Positions 24,700 to 35,437 of a stretch of 64,000 nucleotides of DNA are shown here, piece by piece. The translations under genes and the position numbers were made by a program. Source of the DNA: Dipteris shenzhenensis (taxonomy: Eukaryota; Polypodiophyta; Polypodiopsida; Gleicheniales); assembly GCA_047967505.1 (NCBI GenBank), contig CM106538.1, one strand, 5' to 3'. Below the pieces are notes generated by a model. It had not been told where the DNA came from and did not search any database. It was given only the letters and a program-made list of their open reading frames with translations. How positions within the stretch are numbered: the stretch's first letter is position 1; each line of letters opens with the position of its first letter.

Positions 24700-25209
24700 A
24701 TGTAGGTAATTGCCAATAAACTGACAAGAACAATCTGAATACTCATCATCCTCGCTGTCACTGAAAACATGTCCTCCTCCTAGTCCATGTGATATTTTGA
24801 GCACAAAACACATAGTGGGCTGATTTCGGGTGCATCTTATGACTACTACTCTTAAAACTACCCTATCAGATGGAATCACTTATAAAGGGCTATCCAGCCA
24901 TCGATTTAAAGGTATATTATTACAACTCATCTGAATGGATGACTATGCTAGATGCTATGAGGAGCACACTCTTAAAAATAACCTATCGAATGGAATCGCT
25001 TCTAAAGGACTATCCAGCCATCAATTTAAAGGTATGTTATTAACAACTTATCTGAATGGATGACTATGCTAGCTGCTATGAAGAGCACACTTCATCGTTT
25101 ATGTTAGAGAAAAGAAGTCACTTGCTTGAGCCAACTTCCTACGCAGTGGAATAAACGTGGTCTTGAGATCTCACAACAAAATTGTCAAATGCCAACTCAA
25201 CCTGTGCAC
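24700..25209 (-). other. Possible further exons of the minus-strand gene
   Basis: Two minus-strand stretches look coding. At 25143-25209, between TACATACAG and a GTAGGAAG donor, 67 nt read AQVELAFDNFVVRSQDHVYST. At about 24725-24775 an acidic stretch reads GGHVFSDSEDDEYSD after an AG. Their phases do not join directly to each other or to the exon at 23892-23912, so at least one exon or splice site is missing from this model. Confidence 0.35.
24849..25090. repeat. Tandem duplication, 120-bp unit
   Basis: The unit beginning CTCTTAAAA at 24849 recurs at 24969. Both carry GGCTATCCAGCCATC (or GGACTATCCAGCCATC) and TCTGAATGGATGACTATGCT. The units differ at roughly a dozen sites. Confidence 0.8.
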
Positions 25210-25639
25210 CTGTATGTATAAGAGACAACACTTCAGATAAAGGGAGAGCACACAGCAGGTGTCTGCATGAGTGAGAGAGCTGAGGAAAGAGATGAGCTGA
25301 GAGTGAATGAACTGAGAAATGAATGCTGAAACAGCCTGGATGAAAACTTGCCTTTCTGCTGTCTGAAGATGCGCACCTGCCCCTATGTTTTTCTATTTCG
25401 CAGTAGATCTGAACCACAGCTTGCTGCAGATGGCGTGATTTGAGCCAAGCGCTGGCTGCAGAAGAGGTTGGTGATGCAGGGCAGATTCGTGGGGCAGAAA
25501 GGGCGCAGCAGCAAGCTGATCTGTTGGAAAGATGTTTGCACTTGATGATAAGCCAATGTGTCACAATGCACCCTAGTGCAGGGGTGCATGTGACATTCTA
25601 TAGAATAAGCGAAAGAACAAAGGGAGTGATTTTGTAAGC

Positions 25640-25800
25640 GACTTTAGACAAAATTATAAGTAAATGAGAAATTTTTAAAAATGAGAAAATTATGAGTAAA
25701 TGAGAAAATTTAGAAAAATTATGAGCTTGTAAGCAGCTTTAGACAAAAATTATGAGAAAATAAAAAATATATAAATAACTTAGTAAGCAAAGGTATGCTT
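25640..25800. repeat. AT-rich imperfect repeats
   Basis: The words TTAGACAAAAATTATGAG and AAATGAGAAAATT recur several times over 160 bases. No gene is seen. Confidence 0.6.
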
Positions 25801-25899
25801 AAGTTCTCATAAGTACCCAAGCACAGGCTGCCAAGTGGGCACCATATTCAAGAGGTCACTATCTATGGAAGTGGTATCTTTCCCCTTCAGCTGAGCTTT

Positions 25900-26400
25900 C
25901 CAACCACTTCACAAGTCCTCGTGGAGCAAAGTCCAATATTCCTGGGTCCACACTTGGTCTACCTTCTCCCCTGGTACCACAATTTCACAGTGTAGGATAT
26001 GGATACGACATACCATGTCACTCGCTTCCCGGCGACGCTCCACTTCCCAGGGCACCCAAGGGAGTACAAGTCCATTCTTCCTTCTATAGGAGGGGCTTTT
26101 GGTACAATGCTGGAGACCCCTACGGTCACAATAGCTTCCGTATTAGCAGATGATGGGGTTCCAAGGCTCAGGATAGTCGTGGAAAACCCAGAGTCCCTCC
26201 CAGAGGCGATTCTTCTCAAGAACCTAGACGGGGGACCGGTTCGGCAGAGGTTGGAGATCTCTGGGCTCCCTAGATAGTGCCTACAATGCAAACTACTAGG
26301 ACACCTAGCCCGCAACTGTCCTAGAGGGCAAACATGGCATCCTTCCTCTCCTTCACAGGTTTGACAAAGTCAGTAGAGAGATGCAGAAGGAGAGGACCCA
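25900..26400 (+). pseudogene. LINE ORF1-like gag: DUF4283 with CCHC knuckle
   Basis: The ORF from 25999 reads GGAFGTMLETPTVTIAS, then PRLRIVVENPESLPEAILL, then LEISGLPR. After an in-frame stop at 26275 it continues as a zinc knuckle at 26278-26319 (CLQCKLLGHLARNC). The order of a DUF4283 core followed by a GLP..C..C..GH....C knuckle is that of ORF1-like proteins of plant LINEs. An upstream frame (about 25925-25998) reads a GPHLVYLLPWYHNF block, also typical. Stops and the lack of any adjacent ORF2 mark it as a relic. Confidence 0.6.
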
Positions 26401-26866
26401 ACGCTCTCCCAAACAGCCTCAGTAAGAGTTAGACACCGACGCCCTCTGAGGGCAAGTGGATCCCCGTGAAAGGGAAGAAGAAGGTGAGCACTCAACACAC
26501 AAGAGTAGACGGATCCCCCCTCCACACCGCAATACTGTAAAGAGCAAGTCCAACTATACAACACCTCCCGTGTAAAGTGACTTCTCAGTCAGCTTACGAC
26601 CGGCAAGGGCAAACCATCACTCGTCACCCCCCCTTACTCTGAACTGGGTGGTCAATACCATCAAATCAAAGTAAAAGACAATACATTCATTTTTGGGGGA
26701 CAACCCAGGGCAGAGTACCTCTTATTACATTCAGTTTAGAGGGACAACTCTCAAGGTTGAGTACCTTTATTGACTCAACACAAACACACATAGCATAGGA
26801 GGCCTACAAAGCCCAATCCTGGTCGTAAGGGTCCTCAAGAGAGAGGCCGTGAACCTCTACTATAGC

Positions 26867-27938
26867 TGTTAGAAACTACCCAACACAGGGTACGCACAAC
26901 GGAAGACTGATAGAATAGCCCAGGAGCTCACACAGTGTGGTGTGGGGTGTGGAATCACAAACTTCTTCAATTTATGTGCATAGAATAGATGTGCAGACTC
27001 ATCAATAGACAATGAACCAACCAGATAGAGAAACCACCAAAATAATATATTTCTGTCCAAAGCTATGGACACAATATAAAAGAGATAGATCCAAAGTCCC
27101 ACCAATGGTGTGGTCATCTGATCTTACCACAAGGTACTTCTCCTATTTGTTGGCTATCTCTAGACTCGAGCTCGCCTGCTCCACCTCGAGCGTCTGTAGA
27201 CTTTCTGTCCAGAATGGTTCTCTCTACCTTACTGCCTGTAGATCAGCCTAGGTAGGCAGCCCTTTCTCAGCTTTGTCTGCAGCTTCGCTATCTCTAGACT
27301 CGAGCTCGTCGCCTACTCCACCTCGAGCGTCTGTAGACTTTCTATCCAGAATGGTTCTCTCTACCTTACTGCCTGTAGATCAGCCTAGGTAGGCATCCCT
27401 TTCTCAGCTTTGTCTGCAGCTTCTATGTGCCTCCTTCACCTCCTGGATGTAGGCTCAAGGAAGGTCCTCTTGCTGCTCCAATCTGCTGGTGGTTGGCTGC
27501 TCCAGAGAATGAGTTATGAGGGCACAAAGGCCCTCCTTATATAGGGCACAAGGCCCTCCAGAACCAACCGACCAGCCAGCCCTATTTGGGCCAACTGGCT
27601 GGTCTGTAGCAGCCCTAACCAACCGACCAGATGGTTGGCTGCCTATCCAGCCCTATTTGTTCCATGCAGGGCCCAGCCCCTTTGGACTGCTTACCCCGCC
27701 ACCTGCCAGCCCTGTTTGCAGGCCATAGACCTGCCCAATACCTGCTGCAACAGTGCAACTCCATGCTTCTGCTGATCTGCCTCTACTCAGCCCTTGTCCG
27801 GACCCTGGTGCACCCTGCACACCTTCCGTATCCGTACAGTGGCTGTCCCCTTTCTCTGGGCATACCTTTCCCTAGGTCTCCCTCCCCCATGCTCTCCTCA
27901 TTTGGGGGTTTACAGATGGGGAGGTGACCTTTCCAACA
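26867..27938 (-). repeat. Family E LTR (3' LTR), 1072 bp
   Basis: Bounded by TGTTAGAAAC and TTTCCAACA (TG...CA with short inverted ends). It is collinear with the solo LTR at 17195-21788 and with the split LTR at 31090-41874. It contains an internal 134-bp tandem duplication not seen in the other copies. Confidence 0.88.
27153..27424. repeat. Tandem duplication inside LTR, 134-bp unit
   Basis: GCTATCTCTAGACTCGAGCT starts at 27153 and again at 27287. The units differ by only a few bases, so the duplication is recent relative to the LTR. Confidence 0.9.
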
Positions 27939-27950
27939 CCCCCTCTCACC
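27939..27950 (-). other. Polypurine tract of family E element
   Basis: On the minus strand GGTGAGAGGGGG runs directly into the LTR start TGTTGGAAAGG. This is the expected site of plus-strand priming. Confidence 0.75.
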
Positions 27951-28806
27951 GACACATCTCGGCCCAATGCCAAACACGTCGATGATGATGCTCCAGTAAC
28001 TCCCTGGTCGTAGTCCTCTGGAACATTTCGGTGTCAAAATCTTTTCCTGGCTTTTCATCTAGTGGCTCCTGCTCCACCATGTCTGGTTCCGCTTCCGCAC
28101 ACCATCCTGGTACACAGGTCCATCTTTGGTAGCACCTCCTGGCACCACCTGCTTCAGTCACGTTCCCACCTTTGAACTCGAGCAATCCAGCCGTTACGAT
28201 CTTCCAGTTGTCCCCCTCATAGTGAGTGAACAACCTGGAGTCTTCCAGGCACCATGCTTTGAGGGTCTGTTTCAACCCGTACTTCCTTTGGCAAGGTCTG
28301 CAACCAATGAATATTTCCAGATAACCTGGACCACGAACTCTCATTGAGTTCTCAAGCAGGTACTCTTCTGGCTTCAGTACTCTTTGTCCATCACCTTCTA
28401 GCAATGTACGTCCAAGATTTGAAGAAGCACCAATACTTCCCCTTCTGCCTTCGAAGAAAGCCAACTCCTTCCAATCTCGTATCTCCTGAGAAAAATGAAG
28501 AGCAGAGTCTCTCCACAGCATGCTATAAAGGCTCAAATGCAAAATATCAAGTACATACCAAACTGTTGTACTGCTTGTGTGTTTGCTCTGAAAGCAAACC
28601 CTGTATCTCATTGAGGCACCCACCAAAAGCCTGTGTATTCCTGTACTATCCCTTTCTAAAGTACAGCATCCATCTGACCATGAGACCCCAGGGCCCTCCA
28701 TGGAATCCACCCTCATGTTAGTGTCAACAGCCACGCACCTGGAAGGTACCAAGCGCTCCCGCTGTCCTTCACTTTCACAAAGGCATCTGACTCCTTGTCG
28801 ACCCAC
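27946..28806 (-). CDS. Unidentified 286-aa ORF in family E interior
   Basis: An uninterrupted minus-strand ORF that ends at the polypurine tract. I recognise no domain. Visible blocks are WRDSALHFSQEIRDWKEL, FFEGRRGSIGASSNLG, PEEYLLENSMRVRGPGYLE and FTHYEGDNWKIVTAGLLEF. The C-terminal two thirds are duplicated, with stops, at 30306-30836. Its first part overlaps the end of the gag frame in another frame, so the true start may lie lower than 28806. It could be a captured host sequence or long non-coding DNA that happens to be open. The high similarity of amino-acid blocks between the two copies mildly favours coding origin. Confidence 0.35.
   Translation of the reverse strand: MGRQGVRCLCESEGQRERLVPSRCVAVDTNMRVDSMEGPGVSWSDGCCTLERDSTGIHRLLVGASMRYRVCFQSKHTSSTTVWYVLDILHLSLYSMLWRDSALHFSQEIRDWKELAFFEGRRGSIGASSNLGRTLLEGDGQRVLKPEEYLLENSMRVRGPGYLEIFIGCRPCQRKYGLKQTLKAWCLEDSRLFTHYEGDNWKIVTAGLLEFKGGNVTEAGGARRCYQRWTCVPGWCAEAEPDMVEQEPLDEKPGKDFDTEMFQRTTTRELLEHHHRRVWHWAEMCR
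27994..28520 (-). repeat. Internal direct repeat of family E, copy 1
   Basis: Matches 30306-30836 in the same orientation, from AACTCCCTGGTCGTAGTCCT to GCAGAGTCTCTCCA, with scattered substitutions. The two copies lie on either side of the gag relic. Confidence 0.85.
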
Positions 28807-29165
28807 ATCTCTATGTCAGACATCCTCACTGTGATTTCTTGATCAACATATCTGACCTCGGTGATGTCTCCAGGAACAACTCTTTGATTACCACATTTGC
28901 TTTGGCCTCTCCCTCTGAATCTGAGTCGGACTCCTTTTGTTTTTCTAATCCGCCTTTTTCTTTCTGCGATCCTTTGCAAAATGTCCTGGCGTATCACAGT
29001 AGAAGCACTTCTTCTACTGCTTCCTCTTTAAAGTCTCCTCGTCATTAGAGTCGTCATTCTTGGACTTGCCACCGCTAGGCTTGTCCTCTCCTTTGCCAAT
29101 GTAATCCTTCGCCATCATCACCTTGCCATCTTTGTCGTCGTTGTAGAGCTTCTCCCTAGCTTCCT
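28713..29165 (-). pseudogene. Family E gag C-terminus with zinc knuckle
   Basis: On the minus strand the frame reads EEAREKLYNDDKDGKVMMAK, then a charged linker with a stop, and then CFYCDTPGHFAKDR at 28966-29007. This is a copia-type CCHC knuckle in which the last Cys is Arg. Downstream the frame runs to EMWVDKESDAFVKVKD. The N-terminal part of Gag is missing: the reading is lost above 29165, where unrelated sequence begins. The protein would bind element RNA if intact. Confidence 0.65.
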
Positions 29166-29640
29166 CCTGTAGCAGTAATTGTCATCTTGCTTCAACATGT
29201 ATCCACTTGCTTGGTAATATTTCTTTTTGTTATTCAATAGTATGCTTATTAAAAAATGAAATGTTTTCCAACTGTTCAGTTATGGTCAATGGGGACTACG
29301 TCTAGCATTTGAGGGTGGACCCCCTTGCTTAGGGTTATGGGCATTAGTGCACCACAAGAGTGATGGCCTCTCTTTGAGAGGGACATCTGGAAACCACACC
29401 CCACCTGAGTACCCAAACATGGGACCAATCAAATGCACAGATTGCATACTGACCTAGGAACCATTCAAGAGAATGTTCTTTGAGCTTTGGATGTGGGCCT
29501 GGCAGGCCGCAGCATGCCAAGAGTAATGGAGATACAAGATAAGACGACGAACAAATGAGCTCAGTATGGCTCAATTATGACCTTAGAGTACGTCAATAGA
29601 TAGTCCAAGCTGCTAGGAAAGAATTGAATTCTGACAACTA
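29166..29640. other. No recognisable gene
   Basis: Unrelated to the gag frame on its left. It carries AT-rich and then GC-balanced DNA with no motif seen, and is probably the edge of an insertion or captured segment that continues to about 30305. Confidence 0.35.
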
Positions 29641-30305
29641 TGAAATTTTAGGGTTTTTGGGAGTGACACGTGGCAGACTGCCACATGGAATCTGAGCTGG
29701 CAGGTCAGTCCACCTATCCCACACATGTGGCAGCATGCATGGCAGGTGGCAGGGCATGCAGGCCAAGTGTCTGGCCCCAAATCTGGTAGATTTGGGGCAC
29801 GTTGTGGGCTATCATCTTTGGGACTGCAGCCCACCAAAATTCGGGGACAAGTGTCCACCTTCCACTCTGGGCCGGGGGGGGGGGGCTGAGCCTATAAAAG
29901 GCGGCCTCTCCCCTTCATTCCCTACATGAAAAAATTCATCACTTTTCTTCTCCCTCCTTTTGGTTGATGCAGCAAAACCTCTCCAGCTCCTTGGGTGTAG
30001 CCAGCTTCTCCCCAGGCCATTCTCTCACCTCAGCAACACTTTCTCTCTCTACTGTTCGAGCCCCTTCCCCTTGTAGAAATCTGCCTTTCTCTGCACCTCT
30101 GGAACAGCAGCAGCTCCTCTCTTACATCCCCTCCCTTGGGGTCAGCATTGGCATTCTCTCTCTACAGCTATCACTCCATAAAGGCTTTCTCTCACTAGCT
30201 TACAAGCTGTTTTTATGAGCTGTTCTCATTCCAGCCCCATTTCCACACTCTCCTCACCCAAGGGAGCTTCAGAGGCATCAAGGACTTCATCTACAAAAGG
30301 CTCAA
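29640..30305 (+). promoter_or_regulatory. Possible captured host promoter and first exon
   Basis: A TATA box (CTATAAAAGGCGG, about 29891-29903) lies on the plus strand, opposite to the element. Downstream a C/T-rich leader precedes an ATG at 29967, or 29964 if an adjacent in-frame ATG is used. The first 50 residues are rich in Ser, Ala, Pro and Leu with few acidic residues (for example QNLSSSLGVASFSPGHSL), the composition of a plastid transit peptide. The ORF stops at 30216. A TTCTCATTCCAG acceptor-like site follows. No host homologue is known to me. Confidence 0.3.
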
Positions 30306-30836
30306 GTCACGAAGGGAACTCCCTGGTCGTAGTCCTCTGGAATATTTTGATGTCGAAATCTTTTCTTGGCTTTTCATCCAATGGCTCCTACTCCACCACA
30401 TCTGGTTCCGCTTCCGCACACTATCCTGGTACACAGGTCCATCTCTGGTAGCACCTCCTGACACCACCACCTTCAGTCACGTTCTCACCATCGAACTCGA
30501 GCAATCCAAACGCCACGATCTTCCAATTGTCCCCCTCATAATGAGTGAACAACCTGGAATCTTCCAGGCACCATGCTCTGAGGGTCTATTTCAACCCATC
30601 CTTCCTTTGGCAAGGTCCGCAACAAATGAATATCTCCAAATAACCTGGACCACGAAATCTCACTGAGCTCTCAAGTAGGTACTCTTCTGGCTTCAATACA
30701 CCTTGTCCATCGCCTTCCAGCAATCTGTGTCCGAGATTTGAAGAAGCACCCACACTTCCCCTTCTGCCTTCGAAGAAAACCAATTCCTTCCAATCTCGCA
30801 TTACCTGAGACAAATGAAGAGCAGAGTCTCTCCAGT
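30306..30836 (-). repeat. Internal direct repeat of family E, copy 2
   Basis: A second copy of 27994-28520, with stops in the shared frame. On the minus strand it reads VFFEGRRGSVGASSNLG and RFRGPGYLEIFICC. It lies between the primer-binding site and gag. Confidence 0.85.
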
Positions 30837-31076
30837 TAGGGATGGTGAAAGAAAAAAAACTGGGGGAGAAGGTTGTTGCTAAACCACACAACAAAGTCGA
30901 ACAAACCTTCCGTAGACCAGAACTCCTTATGCACCTAATTGAACCTAAGTCACCCTCCTTCTTGCAAGGGCACTGTCCTCCAGTTGTGGAAGTCGATTCC
31001 CAAGAGCTTCTAAATCAGGGCCGTCCTTCAGCAAGGTCCCTGCCTTCAGGCTTCCACACTTGTGAGCCTCCTACTT

Positions 31077-31089
31077 GGGCTTGATACCA
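31077..31089 (-). other. Primer-binding site of family E element
   Basis: On the minus strand TGGTATCAAGCCC starts next to the 5' LTR. The first eight bases complement the 3' end of plant initiator tRNA-Met; the rest has diverged. The adjoining LTR end is short by about 17 bases compared with the 3' LTR. Confidence 0.55.
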
Positions 31090-31154
31090 TCAACAAAGGG
31101 TACGCACAGTAGAAGACTGATAGAATAGCTCAAGAGCTCACACAGTGTGGTGTG

Positions 31155-31667
31155 TGTTAGAGTGGTGATCTTCTAGGGCGACTCCATGTGGCTTGAATGG
31201 ATTGGTCTACTGTGCTGGCTTGTGTTTTGGTAGAGCCATGCAAGAGTGCTGGGTTTGGTTGGTGGAGTACATGCAAAGCTTCCTTGAAATCCACAAGTGG
31301 CAAGTGGCTTTTGAGAGCTCTCTGGAAACTTGGGCATCATCATCACGTGTTGCATGGCGGTTTAGCAAGGCGGTATATAGGCGCTAAAGACGATCACTTC
31401 GGCCCTTTTGTCATGAAGGCCTCGTGCTTGAGTTGTGTCTGCTAGCTTGCACTATAGAGTCATATAGTTAGTCTTAGTCTTTGTAATAAGCAGCAACAAA
31501 GCCAGTCGGCGTGGCTGCAGGTTCTTTGATCGTAGAGAGTCTTTGGTCAATGAAAAAGAGTCGCCTTCAATCGCAATATATAGTGCTATTATCACATGTG
31601 TTGAAGGTTAGCTAAAGTATATGTGGAGTGAATTTCTTTACTCTGTTTTGCACGTTTCTTTCTAACA
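31155..31667. repeat. Solo LTR, copia-type, 513 bp
   Basis: Begins TGTTAGAGTGG and ends TTTCTAACA, with TGTTAGA/TCTAACA inverted ends and GTGTG target duplications at 31150-31154 and 31668-31672. Compared with the uninterrupted LTR at 26867-27938, removing it restores the site perfectly. GTAATAAGCAGC and a CTTTGATCGTAGAGAG region near 31480-31550 lie in its second half. No other copy was found in the window. Confidence 0.88.
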
Positions 31668-31727
31668 GTGTGGGGTGTGGAATCACAAACTTCTTAAACT
31701 TATGTGCATCACATAGATGTGCAGACT

Positions 31728-32249
31728 TGACACGTCCCAGCAATCCTGAAACCCCTGATCTGCAAAATAACCACACACAACATCAGAACTGAGCAGGCTG
31801 CTCACCACCCAACCGTGACATCTATGGGATAAGATCCCGAATCAGAAGATGTCCCCTCCGAGCCACTAGCTGAGCTACTGGCACGAACTCCCAATCAGAT
31901 CCCAACCAGCCTGGTGTCCCATACCACCAGGTGGCGCTGTGAAGCCCTGGATCTGCCACTGGGCCTTGGGCTACGCTAAGATGCAGGCGCGCGTCCGCGA
32001 CACAATCCAGGATGAGACCTAGCACCTGGAAACGAGACTTGCTCCCAACTGCACACTGAGAACTGAACCCCCTAGGCCTCTTTTATAGACTCGGGCCCCG
32101 GCGCCAAAAATAGCGAAGACCTATAAATAGTTCGTACCCTTGCCACCCAACCCGAGAATCAAGCCTGCCCAGCTCTAAGCCTCCCCAAGCTAACCTGAGC
32201 TAGTTCTGTGTACCTAGTACACGTCAGATACCAATCCGTGCACATGACA
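31728..32249 (-). repeat. Chromovirus 3' LTR, 522 bp
   Basis: Plus-strand limits are TGACACGTCCC and GTGCACATGACA. It is the same length as the LTR at 40302-40823, with about ten substitutions and no indel seen. Confidence 0.95.
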
Positions 32250-33313
32250 TACTCGGGGACGAGCATTTTCCGAGTGAAATCTTCCGAGCGTCCGAGCGAA
32301 GGAAAAAAAAAGCTTCCAACTATGCAAAAATATGACAAAAATGGATCAGAAGAAAACATAGTTTCACTTAGAAATATGAAAAGTATTATAGGAATGCCTA
32401 TTTTATACACGAATATTTATGTGAATCTTTGGGAATGGTGAGAACATAATGGGATGGCTTTTGAAGAAACCCACATGTAGAGTAGACTTCTCTATGAAAA
32501 TTCCCTTATGATCCTTCTTACAACTTTTTACTTAATAGGGGGTGACATTGAAAAACCTCTCTCACCCTATCTTCATGAAAGGGTTTCTCTAAAGAAAACT
32601 CATTGAAGCAAGCCATCAAGGTAGTTTCGCCAGCGAAACCCCTTTGAACAAGGTCTTTCAAGGTAGTTTCGCTGGCGAAACTACCTTGGACAGCACTTTT
32701 AAAAGTGACATAACTTTCACATCCAATGTCCAAATATAGTCATTCAGCCACTCAAATTGATCGGAAAACCCCATTTGAGCACATCTATGGGGTTATATTT
32801 TGGAAAACCTTGCATATATAGTATTAAATATTACATGTATTTTATGAGAGTGATATATAAGCCCAAGTTAATACTTATTTACAGTAATTTAAACTTCTGT
32901 AGAAACATGTCCATAAATATATTGTTATTAATACTATAAAAACACTTGAAAGATATTGCCATATGATATAAATGTGTTTAATAAGTAATTATTTATGTAT
33001 AATATTATTATGTTGAGAGTGATTATGAGGGACGTTTCTTAAATGAATTATTTTTCAATACTTTTTTAAGGTAATAACAAGGGTACAAAGGGATGTCTAT
33101 GAATAAGAAGATTTATGTTATGTAAAAATGAATGAGTGACTAGTTTGTATATTTTTATGATAAAGGGATCTAGTTCTAATGAAAATAAAAGTGTAAAAAC
33201 CATGTTTCCTAAAGAAATACTATTTTTAAAATCTCTTGAAAAACACGCTCGTATAAACTTGCTCATAGGTTTTTGCTCGTAAAATTGACGCATCCTGACA
33301 TACTCCCTCTCCT
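32250..33313 (-). other. Chromovirus 3' untranslated region, AT-rich
   Basis: About 1 kb between the pol stop and the 3' LTR, clearly more AT-rich than pol. In sense orientation pol ends near a purine stretch GAGGAGAGGGAGTA followed by TGTCA (about 33294-33312), while the actual LTR is preceded by CCCCGAGTA and TGTCA at 32245-32258. The junction word GAGTATGTCA is thus repeated. A near-palindrome lies at 32660-32687. No ORF of note is present. Confidence 0.6.
32618..32687. repeat. Palindrome pair built on AAGGTAGTTTCGC
   Basis: At 32660-32687, 13-bp arms (AAGGTAGTTTCGC and its complement) flank a 2-base centre. A related half-site lies at 32618-32640 (AAGGTAGTTTCGCCAGCGAA). In RNA this would form a stable hairpin in the element's 3' region. 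Confidence 0.85.
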
Positions 33314-35437
33314 CTAAGAACTCACTCCTGAGTTCGCTAAGAAATCCGGAAATGTTCTGTGGAGGTTTTGTAATGTCTCCCATGTTGCATCCTCCTCAAC
33401 ACGATCCTTCCACTTAATCTTGTATTCCGTGATAGTACGATTTCGAATCTGTCTTTCACGAAATTCAAGAATAGATTCAGGTTCGTGAGGAATAAAAGTC
33501 AAATCTGTAACTTCTATAATCTCATGAGGAGAAACAAGTTGATCATCTGCACCCAATACTTCTTTCAGTCTACTGACATGAAAGACTGGATGTACTTTAA
33601 CATCAGGAGGCAATTCTAGTCGATATGCAACTGGTCCAATTCTTTTAATGACCTTGAAAGGACCACAGTATCTGGGGGATAATTTCGGAACCAAACCAGT
33701 ACTTAGGCTCTTGGATTCCTTAGGAATTCTCAAATATACCATCGTTCCTTCAGAGAACTCTCTGGGTGAACGATGTCTATTAGCATAAAATCTGTCCCGA
33801 TCTTGGGCACTTCTAATAGACTCCTTGGCAAACTGCAACATTTCCTGCATGTCTTGCAAGAAGTTCTTAGCAGCATCATTTTGAATCCCTTTTAATCCTA
33901 CCATAACTGGTGACTTAGGTTGAAACCCGTACATAAGCATAAAAGGACTATAACCTGTACTAGAATGCTTTGCACTGTTGTAAGCAAATTCAATCATGGG
34001 TAGATAATCTTCCCATGAAGACTGTCTCTTAGATACATATGCCCGAAGCATGTCTTCAACCAACTGGTTGACCTTTTCTGTACTGCCATCAGATTGTGCA
34101 TGATCCGAGGAACTCATACTTAGAGTAGTTTCCAACTTCTCAAATACAAGTGTCCAGAAGTTACTTGTAAACTTTGAGTCCCTATCACTGACTATGTCAG
34201 ATGGCAAACCATACAGCTTGAACAAGTGGTCCACAAACTCGTGAGCCAACTGAACAGCTGAAATAGTTGTTCTTGTAGGTAAGAATCTAGTCATTTTCGT
34301 CAAACGGTCGACTATGACCCAAATAGAGACATGACCCTTGCGCGTTCGAGGCAAACCAGTAATAAAATCCATGGAAATACTTTCCCATTTATTACCTGGA
34401 ATCTGTAAAGGCTGTAATAAGCCCGCGCTTCTAAGGCGTTCAGCCTTAGTAACCTGACAAACTCGGCAACCTACCACATAGTTCTCTATAAATGCATGCA
34501 TCTTAGGCCAATAAAAGGTATGCTTCACAAGAGACAGAGTCCTATGTATACCTGGATGTCCCGCACTAGGAGCATCATGACACTCCCAGAGAATCTTGGA
34601 TTTAAGGTCCAGAACATCAGGCACACAAATCTTTTCATTCCGGAACAGCAAGCCGTTCCTAATCATCCACTGACCTCCTGCCGCCTGTATCCTAGGTGGC
34701 ACAATCCCTGAGCCCTGGTCAACCATGGAGCTCCCATCCTGGACTCTCTGCCAATAAGAACTGAAATGACTATCAGTTGCGTATAGCCCTCTCAAGGATT
34801 GAAATAGGTCTGAGGATATTTCCGTAAATGACAAAGCATTTACAAACTTAACACGACTTAAGGCATCCGCCACACTATTCAACGAACCCTTACAATAACG
34901 TATTTCGAAATCAAAATCCTGCATTAACTCTGCCCATCTAGCTTTCCTTCCTCTCAATTCTGATCCATCACACACATACTTAATTGACTGGTGATCAGTC
35001 AATACAAGGAACTTTGAACCATACAAGTAGTGTCTCCAAACCTTGAGAGCATACACTACCGCATCAAGTTCCTTCTCAAGTGTGGGCCAACGATACTGAG
35101 TGTCGTCTAGCTTCTTACTCTCAAAAGCTACAGGTCTGCCCTCTTGGAATAAAGCTGCCCCAATCGCATAATTGCTCGCATCGGCCTCTAAAACATAAGG
35201 CCGGGTAGGATCGGGTAATGCAAGAACGGGTGCTTCCTTGATAGATAACTTCAAGGTTTTAAAAGCCTTGTTCATTGCATCATTCCAAGGGATCGGTTGA
35301 GTAGACCTGCGTCCACGACCTTTCAATATGTTGGTCAAGGGTGCTGTGATATGTGAATAATCAAGCACTGACTTCCGAAGAAATACCGTAAATCCTAGGA
35401 AAAACGAAGTTGTTTCACAGTCTGAGGGATAGGCCAT
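33314..35437 (-). CDS. Chromovirus RNase H, integrase and chromodomain
   Basis: A 707-codon open frame carrying the RT thumb end ([20 protein letters not shown]), RNase H ([52 protein letters not shown]), the integrase zinc finger (H...H, then CRVCQVTKA) and the integrase core with catalytic blocks [18 protein letters not shown] and GSTEKVNQ. After the core come a GPF module ([20 protein letters not shown]) and a C-terminal chromodomain-like stretch ([18 protein letters not shown]). The chromodomain directs integration to particular chromatin in this family. The frame is open but is separated from RT by a one-base frameshift near 35400. Confidence 0.92.
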   Translation of the reverse strand: MAYPSDCETTSFFLGFTVFLRKSVLDYSHITAPLTNILKGRGRRSTQPIPWNDAMNKAFKTLKLSIKEAPVLALPDPTRPYVLEADASNYAIGAALFQEGRPVAFESKKLDDTQYRWPTLEKELDAVVYALKVWRHYLYGSKFLVLTDHQSIKYVCDGSELRGRKARWAELMQDFDFEIRYCKGSLNSVADALSRVKFVNALSFTEISSDLFQSLRGLYATDSHFSSYWQRVQDGSSMVDQGSGIVPPRIQAAGGQWMIRNGLLFRNEKICVPDVLDLKSKILWECHDAPSAGHPGIHRTLSLVKHTFYWPKMHAFIENYVVGCRVCQVTKAERLRSAGLLQPLQIPGNKWESISMDFITGLPRTRKGHVSIWVIVDRLTKMTRFLPTRTTISAVQLAHEFVDHLFKLYGLPSDIVSDRDSKFTSNFWTLVFEKLETTLSMSSSDHAQSDGSTEKVNQLVEDMLRAYVSKRQSSWEDYLPMIEFAYNSAKHSSTGYSPFMLMYGFQPKSPVMVGLKGIQNDAAKNFLQDMQEMLQFAKESIRSAQDRDRFYANRHRSPREFSEGTMVYLRIPKESKSLSTGLVPKLSPRYCGPFKVIKRIGPVAYRLELPPDVKVHPVFHVSRLKEVLGADDQLVSPHEIIEVTDLTFIPHEPESILEFRERQIRNRTITEYKIKWKDRVEEDATWETLQNLHRTFPDFLANSGVSS

